From Paracoccus sp. C2R09 (GTDB lineage: Bacteria > Pseudomonadota > Alphaproteobacteria > Rhodobacterales > Rhodobacteraceae): a stretch of 64,000 nt of DNA. The translations under genes were made by a program, and so were the position numbers. The stretch is from assembly GCF_018860625.1 (NCBI RefSeq), contig NZ_JAHKQB010000007.1, forward strand, positions 1 through 64,000, given 5' to 3'. Every line of letters starts with the position of its first letter. Position 1 is the stretch's first letter. This document shows positions 58,986 through 64,000 of this stretch, in pieces. The notes beneath the pieces were generated by a model. That model made no database searches. It was not told the DNA's origin and saw nothing but the letters and a program-made list of their open reading frames with translations.

Positions 58986-60302
58986 CTAGATCCTGATATC
59001 CAAGCGCCGGTCGCTCAGCGCGCGGGGCGTTATGGCGACGTGGCGGACGGTATCGTCCGCCGGGCCGTTACCGCTGGCCTGCCGTCCCTCGGGCAGGGGC
59101 GGCCGGCGTTCCTCGCGAAACTCGAAAGAGCCCTGCTCGATCCCCGCATCCGCCAGGGTCTGGGTCAGCAGATCGGCATTGCGGCGGACCAGGTCCAGCG
59201 TTTCGGGGCGTTCGGCGAAGATGGTGACATGGCCGCGATCGGGGCCCGACATCACCAGGCGCAAGCGGCCCAGCTCTTCGGGGGCGAGGGCGATCTCGGT
59301 TTCGCCCTCGCGGGTGGTCACGACGGCCTCGGCGATCTGACGGGCGACGGGGCGTGCCTCGGGGGCCGTGGGGCTGCGCGGCTGGAACGCCGATTCGATC
59401 CGGGTTGCTTCGGATGGCGTGGGATCGGCGCGAAGGGCGGTTGCCGAGGGTTCCACGGACCGTTCCAGCAGCTCGGATTGCAGCGCTTCCTGGGCCTTCG
59501 CCACGGGTTGCGGCAATGCAGGGTCGGCGGTGTTCGCCTGCGGCGGGGCAACATCCGGCCGGGGCTGAGCCGTGGGGGCCGGTTGGGGCTGCAGCGCACC
59601 TTCGGGCTGCGACGCACCTTCGGGCTGGGGCATCGCGTCGACCGCCGCGCGGGTCGTGGGTGTGGCGGGGGCGGGCTGCTGCCCTGTGGGATCGGGCGTG
59701 GCCCGCGTCAGGCTGGCTGCCTCGCCTTCAGTCCTTGCGCCTGCCTGGGCGCGAAGCCCCCGAACCACTCGGGGCGCGGGCTCTGCCAGGCCGGTCATGT
59801 CGGACGCTGCGTATGAAATCGATGATTCGGAAGGGGGCGACATGCCCGCGGCGGTTGCCGCCATGGTGATATCCTGCGGGATTTCGGCCATCGGCGCCTT
59901 GTCGGCCGTCTTCATGGTCGGCGGAACAGCGGGATCGTTCATCGGCATCTGCGCAAGGATCGCATCCGCGGGTTCCGCATCGTCCGGCGGCATATCCTCT
60001 GTCTCGTCGGTCTCCGGCATCGGGCCATCGATGGGCAGCGCCGTCTCGATGGGCTGGGGTTCGGCCGTGGGGATCGGCGCATATTCCGCACTGACCCCGG
60101 ACCATTCCGCCATGAGCGCCGCCAGCGGATCGCCAGCCTGCCTGGATTGGGCGGGTGCATCGACCCTTGGTTCCGGCAAGGCCTCCGTCCCGATGACGAA
60201 ATCCGTCTGCCCGCCTGGAAGCACGCCCTCCATGCGGGCGGACGTGAGCGCCGCCTCGGACAGTCCTGAAAGAACCGGATTCGCAATCTCGACCATCTGC
60301 AC
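58986..60302 (-). CDS. fliK: flagellar hook-length control protein FliK
   Basis: A 438-residue protein with a long Pro/Ala/Thr-rich low-complexity middle, the molecular ruler part. The C-terminal domain (about 330-420) has the Flg_hook pattern EIALAPEELGRLRLVMSG followed by VTIFAERPETLDLVRRN. It sets hook length and switches export from hook to filament. It is divergent from the rod-binding gene across 93 bp. Confidence 0.9.
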   Translation of the reverse strand: MQMVEIANPVLSGLSEAALTSARMEGVLPGGQTDFVIGTEALPEPRVDAPAQSRQAGDPLAALMAEWSGVSAEYAPIPTAEPQPIETALPIDGPMPETDETEDMPPDDAEPADAILAQMPMNDPAVPPTMKTADKAPMAEIPQDITMAATAAGMSPPSESSISYAASDMTGLAEPAPRVVRGLRAQAGARTEGEAASLTRATPDPTGQQPAPATPTTRAAVDAMPQPEGASQPEGALQPQPAPTAQPRPDVAPPQANTADPALPQPVAKAQEALQSELLERSVEPSATALRADPTPSEATRIESAFQPRSPTAPEARPVARQIAEAVVTTREGETEIALAPEELGRLRLVMSGPDRGHVTIFAERPETLDLVRRNADLLTQTLADAGIEQGSFEFREERRPPLPEGRQASGNGPADDTVRHVAITPRALSDRRLDIRI

Positions 60303-60395
60303 CCTCCTGCGCTTTGGTCGGGATAGCAGCGACTGATTACCAATCCTTTACCGTTCACGGGCAAGAACAAGGGACCCCGTCCACAGGAGAGCAGC

Positions 60396-60638
60396 ATGCA
60401 GATCGGTCCCATCATCACCGCCCAGTCCGCGCCGGAACGCGCCGCCGTGGCGCAACAGCTTGAACAGGCGTTCCTCGAGGAGATGCTGAAATACGCGGGC
60501 CCCGGCGCGCTGGAAGGGTCCTTTTCCGGCGGAGCGGGCGAGGAGCAGTTCACCAGCTTCCTGACGCGCGAACATGCCGCCGCCCTGTCCGAGAGGCTGG
60601 ATCTGGGCTTCGGTCGCATGATCGGGGGTGGTGCATGA
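60396..60638 (+). CDS. FlgJ-like rod-binding protein (N-terminal domain only)
   Basis: An 80-residue protein matching the rod-binding half of FlgJ: AVAQQLEQAFLEEMLKYAG, then GEEQFTSFLTREHAAALSE and GFGRMI at the end. It has no muramidase domain, as is usual for the short alphaproteobacterial form. It helps assemble the rod through the periplasm. AGGAG lies 7 bases before the ATG. The next gene starts at its stop codon (ATGA). Confidence 0.85.
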   Translation: MQIGPIITAQSAPERAAVAQQLEQAFLEEMLKYAGPGALEGSFSGGAGEEQFTSFLTREHAAALSERLDLGFGRMIGGGA

Positions 60639-60952
60639 CCCGCCAGCAGGCCCGGCAGATGGCCACGATTCGCGCAGCCATCCTGTCCGGCAACCCCACC
60701 GCGGCCCTTGCCGGGATCGAGGATTTCGCCCGCCAGGCCGCCCGGCATGGGCTGGACGATGCCACCCGGGCCGAGATTCACCCCCAGATGGCCCAGCTGC
60801 GCCGGCTGGCCGAGGCGTCGTTGCAGGGCGCCCGACAGGCCGCCGAGGAAGTGCGCGCCATCATCCGGGCAGCCCGCAGCCTGCAGACCTATGACGAGAT
60901 CGGACGCCGCACGGCCACCACGGTCGTGGCCAGCGCCCCGCAGCGCTTTTAG
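60635..60952 (+). CDS. small helical flagellar protein, FlgN-like candidate
   Basis: A 105-residue, all-helical, basic protein starting MTRQQARQMATIRAAILSG. It overlaps the rod-binding gene by 4 bp, so it is part of the flagellar set. Its length and coiled helices would suit an export chaperone such as FlgN, but no signature can be read, so this is a position-based guess. Confidence 0.6.
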   Translation: MTRQQARQMATIRAAILSGNPTAALAGIEDFARQAARHGLDDATRAEIHPQMAQLRRLAEASLQGARQAAEEVRAIIRAARSLQTYDEIGRRTATTVVASAPQRF

Positions 60953-61032
60953 TAAAATGCACCGTGAATGGCGTTTTGAGGAATCGGCGCCGTTCACTAG
61001 TTGTCAATCACCGCCGCCTAGAACGGTGACAT

Positions 61033-61040
61033 GCCGATCA
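61033..61040 (+). promoter_or_regulatory. possible sigma-28 -10 element for flagellin
   Basis: GCCGATCA is one base from the FliA -10 consensus GCCGATAA and lies 84 bases before the flagellin ATG. No good TAAA-type -35 box is seen at the expected distance, so this is weak. Confidence 0.3.
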
Positions 61041-61123
61041 CGGCAAAGGGGGCAGGACCCCGCCCAGGTCAGAAGGCCGCTCATGCAAACCCTGGTGCAA
61101 AGCACCTGATACCGGAGGATAAC

Positions 61124-61966
61124 ATGTCCAGCATTCTGACCAACAACAGCGCGATGGTGGCCCTTCAGACCCTGAAGAGCATCAACTCGCAACTGGATAA
61201 GACCCAATCCGACATCTCGACCGGCAAATCGGTCGCGACGGCCAAGGACAACGCGGCCGTCTGGGCGATCTCGAAGGTCATGGAAACGGACCAGACGGGC
61301 TTCAAGACCATCCAGTCGAACCTGAACGTCGCGGATGCCGTCGTCTCGACCGCCCGCAGCGGGGCTGAAGAAATCACCAACCTGCTGAACGAGATGAAGG
61401 AACTGGCCATCGGCGGCGCGAACGACGCGGCCGATCACGCCAAGATCCAGACGGACATCTCGAAGAAGGTCGAACAGATCACCTCGATCATCGGCGGCAC
61501 GCAGATGAACGGCGTGAACCTGCTGAAGACCAACCCGACCGCCGGCAATACTAGCTTCACCGTGCTGGGCTCGCTGGATCGGACCAACGGCGCTGCGGCG
61601 ACCTCGGCCAACAACATCTCGGTCGACTCGGTCGATTTCGAGGCCGGGCTGAACGTTGCGGGCCTGACCGCGATCACCGACCGTGCCTCGGCCCAGACCG
61701 CCATCGGCGAGATCGAGGCCCTGATCGACGTTGCGGTGCAGGGTGCCGCCGACCTGGGTTCGGCGGGCAAGCGCATCACCGACCAGTCGAGCTTCGTCGG
61801 CAAGCTGGCGGATTCGCTCAGCACCGGCATGGGTTCGCTGGTCGATGCCGACATGGAAGAAGCGTCCGCCCGCCTGCAGGCGCTGCAGACCCAGCAGCAG
61901 CTGGGCATCCAGGCGCTGTCGATCGCGAACCAGTCGCCGTCGGCCGTCATGTCGCTGTTCCGCTGA
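61124..61966 (+). CDS. fliC: flagellin
   Basis: A 280-residue filament protein of the short alphaproteobacterial type. The N-terminal D0/D1 helices read ILTNNSAMVALQTLKSINSQ and LDKTQSDISTGKSVATAKDN; the C-terminal pair ends LQTQQQLGIQALSIANQSPS. The variable middle is short, about 80 residues. GGAGGATAAC gives a strong ribosome binding site. It is followed by flaF and flbT, which regulate flagellin in related bacteria. Confidence 0.96.
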   Translation: MSSILTNNSAMVALQTLKSINSQLDKTQSDISTGKSVATAKDNAAVWAISKVMETDQTGFKTIQSNLNVADAVVSTARSGAEEITNLLNEMKELAIGGANDAADHAKIQTDISKKVEQITSIIGGTQMNGVNLLKTNPTAGNTSFTVLGSLDRTNGAAATSANNISVDSVDFEAGLNVAGLTAITDRASAQTAIGEIEALIDVAVQGAADLGSAGKRITDQSSFVGKLADSLSTGMGSLVDADMEEASARLQALQTQQQLGIQALSIANQSPSAVMSLFR

Positions 61967-62032
61967 TGAACAGGGCGGGCGCCATGACGGCGCCCGCCAC
62001 CCCCACACTTCTCCAGAACGGGATGCACGATC

Positions 62033-62398
62033 TTGAACGCGGTAACGCCACTGGCCGAACACGGCTACAGGAACCCCGGGATGCGCAGCACGCGCGATGC
62101 GGAATACGACGTCTTTGCCCGCGTCACGCGCATGTTGCGACAGGCATCCGATCGCAGGGACAGGCGCGATATCATCGCCGCCGTCGCGAAGAATACCGAA
62201 CTTTGGACTTTGCTTGCCTTCGATCTGGCCGAACCCGGCAACGGGCTGCCCGATGATGCCAAGGCCGGGCTGATCTCGTTGGCCGGTTTCCAGATCCGCC
62301 ACGGGCAATCGGTCATGGCGGGCGAGGCTGTGACCCAGCCGCTGATCGACATCAACATGACCGTCATGCGCGGGTTGCGGGGCGAGGTGGGCGCATGA
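62033..62398 (+). CDS. flaF: flagellar biosynthesis regulator FlaF, TTG start
   Basis: A 121-residue protein. It begins MNAVTPLAEHGYRN if translation starts at the TTG at 62033, followed by the family core STRDAEYDVFARVTRMLRQ, and TELWTLLAFDLAEPGNGLPD and SLAGFQIRHGQ. No in-frame ATG fits the family N-terminus; the nearest later ATG (MRSTRD) would cut it short. FlaF is needed for flagellin secretion or synthesis in alphaproteobacteria. The stop overlaps the flbT start (ATGA). Confidence 0.9.
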   Translation: MNAVTPLAEHGYRNPGMRSTRDAEYDVFARVTRMLRQASDRRDRRDIIAAVAKNTELWTLLAFDLAEPGNGLPDDAKAGLISLAGFQIRHGQSVMAGEAVTQPLIDINMTVMRGLRGEVGA

Positions 62399-62811
62399 GC
62401 GGCCTGGTCCTGAAGCTGGCCCCGAATGAGCGGGTGCTGATCAATGGCGCGGTGATCGAGAATGGCGACCGGCGCAGCAAGATCGCGATCAAGACGCCGA
62501 ACGTGAACGTCCTGCGCCTGCGCGATGCGATCCATCCCGACGATGCCAGCACCCCCGTGTCGCGGGCCTGCTATGTGGCCCAGCTGATCCTGTCGGGGGA
62601 TGCCGAACCGGCCGAGGGGCGGCGCCAATTGCTTCTGGCCATCGAACAGCTGAGCCAGGTTTTCGAGGATCGCGACAGCCGCATCCTGCTGGGCCAGGCG
62701 ACCGAGGCCGCCATCGACGACAACCCCTATCAAGCGATGCGCCGGCTTCGCGAATTGCTGCCGCGCGAAGCACGTCTCTTCGCCAGCGCGGCCGACCGGC
62801 AATCGGCATGA
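62395..62811 (+). CDS. flbT: flagellin mRNA regulator FlbT
   Basis: A 138-residue protein with the family start LVLKLAPNERVLINGAVIEN and TPNVNVLRLRDAIHP, then a helical C-terminal half. FlbT binds the flagellin mRNA leader in Caulobacter and limits its translation. It overlaps flaF and the next gene by 4 bp each, so all three are translated together. Confidence 0.94.
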   Translation: MSGLVLKLAPNERVLINGAVIENGDRRSKIAIKTPNVNVLRLRDAIHPDDASTPVSRACYVAQLILSGDAEPAEGRRQLLLAIEQLSQVFEDRDSRILLGQATEAAIDDNPYQAMRRLRELLPREARLFASAADRQSA

Positions 62812-63587
62812 CGGGGGTCATCTCGATCGGGGTCAGCGGGATCGCGGGCTGGAAGGTGGTCCAGCGGTCCGAAACCCGCCAGATCGCCGCGATCGAGGCC
62901 GACCCCGTGGTCCAGCGGTCGACCACCTATTTCAAGGACAAGATCGGCGGCATTTCCGAAGCGGCCGATCTGGTCAAGGATTATCGCCTGCTGAACACCG
63001 CGCTGTCGGCCTTCGGCCTGGAGGATGACATCGCCAACAAGGCGTTCATCCAGAAGGTTCTCGAATCCGATATCAGTGACAGCAGCTCGCTGGTCAATCG
63101 CTTGTCCGACAAACGCTATCTTCGCATGGCCGAGGCATTCGGCTTTGGCGGGGCGACCCCTGCGGCCGATCTGGGCGAGACGGTCGGTGCGGCCTTCGTC
63201 CAGCGCGAGTTCGAACGGCGCATCGGCGAAGGGGACGAAAATCTTCGCCTCGCCCTCAACGCCCGCCGGGAACTGGAGGCGATGGTCGGGCGCGATTCCA
63301 GCGACAAGACGCTCTGGTACGAGGTCATGGGCAACCCGCCGCTGCGCGAGGTGTTCGAAGGCGCCTTCGGCTTCAGCGACAACTATGCCCAGTTGGACGT
63401 GGATCGGCAGCTCGAGGAATTCATGGAGGCATCCGAGCGTTATCTGGGGACGTCCAGCTTTGCGGACCTGACCGAAAGCGGGATGATCGACAAGCTGATC
63501 ATCAACTTCATGGCCCGAAGCCAGATCGAGACGGGCACGGTGCAGAACCGCTACAGCACGGCGCTGACCCTGCTGTCCGGCGGCTGA
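62808..63587 (+). CDS. DUF1217 flagellar-associated protein
   Basis: A 259-residue helical protein with the family pattern [18 protein letters not shown] and a following [19 protein letters not shown]. The C-terminal part ends with a stretch like flagellin D0 helices ([20 protein letters not shown]). DUF1217 genes are common in flagellar clusters of this order. A structural or export role is likely, but the function is not known. The start overlaps flbT. Confidence 0.85.
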   Translation: MTGVISIGVSGIAGWKVVQRSETRQIAAIEADPVVQRSTTYFKDKIGGISEAADLVKDYRLLNTALSAFGLEDDIANKAFIQKVLESDISDSSSLVNRLSDKRYLRMAEAFGFGGATPAADLGETVGAAFVQREFERRIGEGDENLRLALNARRELEAMVGRDSSDKTLWYEVMGNPPLREVFEGAFGFSDNYAQLDVDRQLEEFMEASERYLGTSSFADLTESGMIDKLIINFMARSQIETGTVQNRYSTALTLLSGG

Positions 63588-63693
63588 GGCGCGAAATCGG
63601 TCTTCATGGCGTCCGCGGCACCTTGCGTCCCGACCTGTCTTGGCTATAACCCCGGACGATTTGCGCCAATCCATGCCAGCCCCGGAGGCCATG

Positions 63694-64000
63694 ATGCCGA
63701 AAAGAACCGATATCAAATCCATCCTGATCATCGGAGCCGGCCCCATCGTCATCGGTCAGGCCTGCGAATTCGACTACTCGGGGGCGCAGGCCTGCAAGGC
63801 CCTGCGCGAAGAGGGTTACCGCGTGATCCTGGTCAATTCGAACCCGGCCACGATCATGACCGACCCGGAGATGGCCGACGCCACTTATATCGAGCCGATC
63901 ACCCCCGAGATGGTCGAGAAGATCATCGCCAAGGAACGCCCCGATGCGCTGCTGCCCACGATGGGCGGACAGACCGGCCTGAACACCGCGCTGGCGCTGG
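63694..64000 (+). CDS. carB: carbamoyl-phosphate synthase large subunit, 5' end only
   Basis: The first 102 residues of CarB, cut by the window end. The N-terminal ATP-grasp domain is clear: [20 protein letters not shown], then [20 protein letters not shown] and [14 protein letters not shown]. It makes carbamoyl phosphate for arginine and pyrimidine synthesis. GGAGG lies 5 bases before the ATG at 63694; a second ATG at 63691 is also possible. The rest of the gene is outside the window. Confidence 0.95.
   Translation, partial: MPKRTDIKSILIIGAGPIVIGQACEFDYSGAQACKALREEGYRVILVNSNPATIMTDPEMADATYIEPITPEMVEKIIAKERPDALLPTMGGQTGLNTALAL

Noticed and set aside
63588..63693. Possible regulatory leader before carB
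   Set aside because: No hairpin pair or PyrR/arginine attenuator pattern could be identified in the 106 bases before the start.

Overview
This 64 kb window is a gene-dense, GC-rich chromosomal segment of an alphaproteobacterium. Family Rhodobacteraceae is most likely, and the gene content resembles Paracoccus. The evidence is the order ubiB-ubiE-fpg-enoyl-CoA hydratase-rpsT-dnaA-dnaN-recF-gyrB, an aglEFGAK alpha-glucoside operon, the alphaproteobacterial flagellin regulators flaF/flbT with a DUF1217 partner, and GANTC (CcrM-type) sites clustered before dnaA. No database search was possible. All names come from reading motifs, gene order and family knowledge.

Layout. 0-9 kb is accessory: a family-2-like glycosyltransferase, a TetR/AhpD-like divergent pair with two palindromic operators, a decayed IS3-type transposase tail, an unassigned three-gene membrane/periplasmic operon behind an AT-rich patch, and an SDR plus small membrane protein divergent from a LysR regulator. 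9-15.5 kb holds an MFS transporter, a large glycosyltransferase/hydrolase-like fusion, an NCS1-type permease and a small sulfotransferase. 15.5-21.8 kb is a 5-oxoprolinase-type operon (NRAMP-like transporter, pxpA, fused pxpBC, biotin carboxylase with fused BCCP) divergent from a FadR-type GntR regulator. 21.8-33 kb is the replication, translation and quinone core (gyrB, recF, dnaN, dnaA, rpsT, enoyl-CoA hydratase, fpg, ubiE, ubiB).

33.5-40 kb is a complete alpha-glucoside uptake and hydrolysis operon, with an inverted repeat across its putative promoter and a hairpin between the binding-protein and permease genes. 40-45 kb has an AcoR-like regulator without its AAA+ domain, an aldehyde dehydrogenase, topoisomerase IB, a DUF779 protein and a short-type argC. 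45-49 kb has a DUF982 protein, a cold-shock protein, tRNA-Ala(CGC) and a two-gene PQQ dehydrogenase with a separate membrane anchor. 49-54 kb is gcvTHP behind a glycine riboswitch. 54-58 kb has a sulfotransferase-GT90 fusion, an orphan FbpC-like ATPase, an SDR and rpe. 58-63.6 kb is a flagellar cluster (flgD, fliK, a rod-binding protein, flagellin, flaF, flbT, DUF1217). The window ends inside carB.

The least explained material is the 42-aa peptide/9-TM protein/solute-binding-protein operon at 3.4-6.3 kb and the two multidomain sugar-modifying fusions at 10.5-12.7 kb and 53.9-55.7 kb. No CRISPR array, intact insertion sequence, prophage or convincing oriC was seen.
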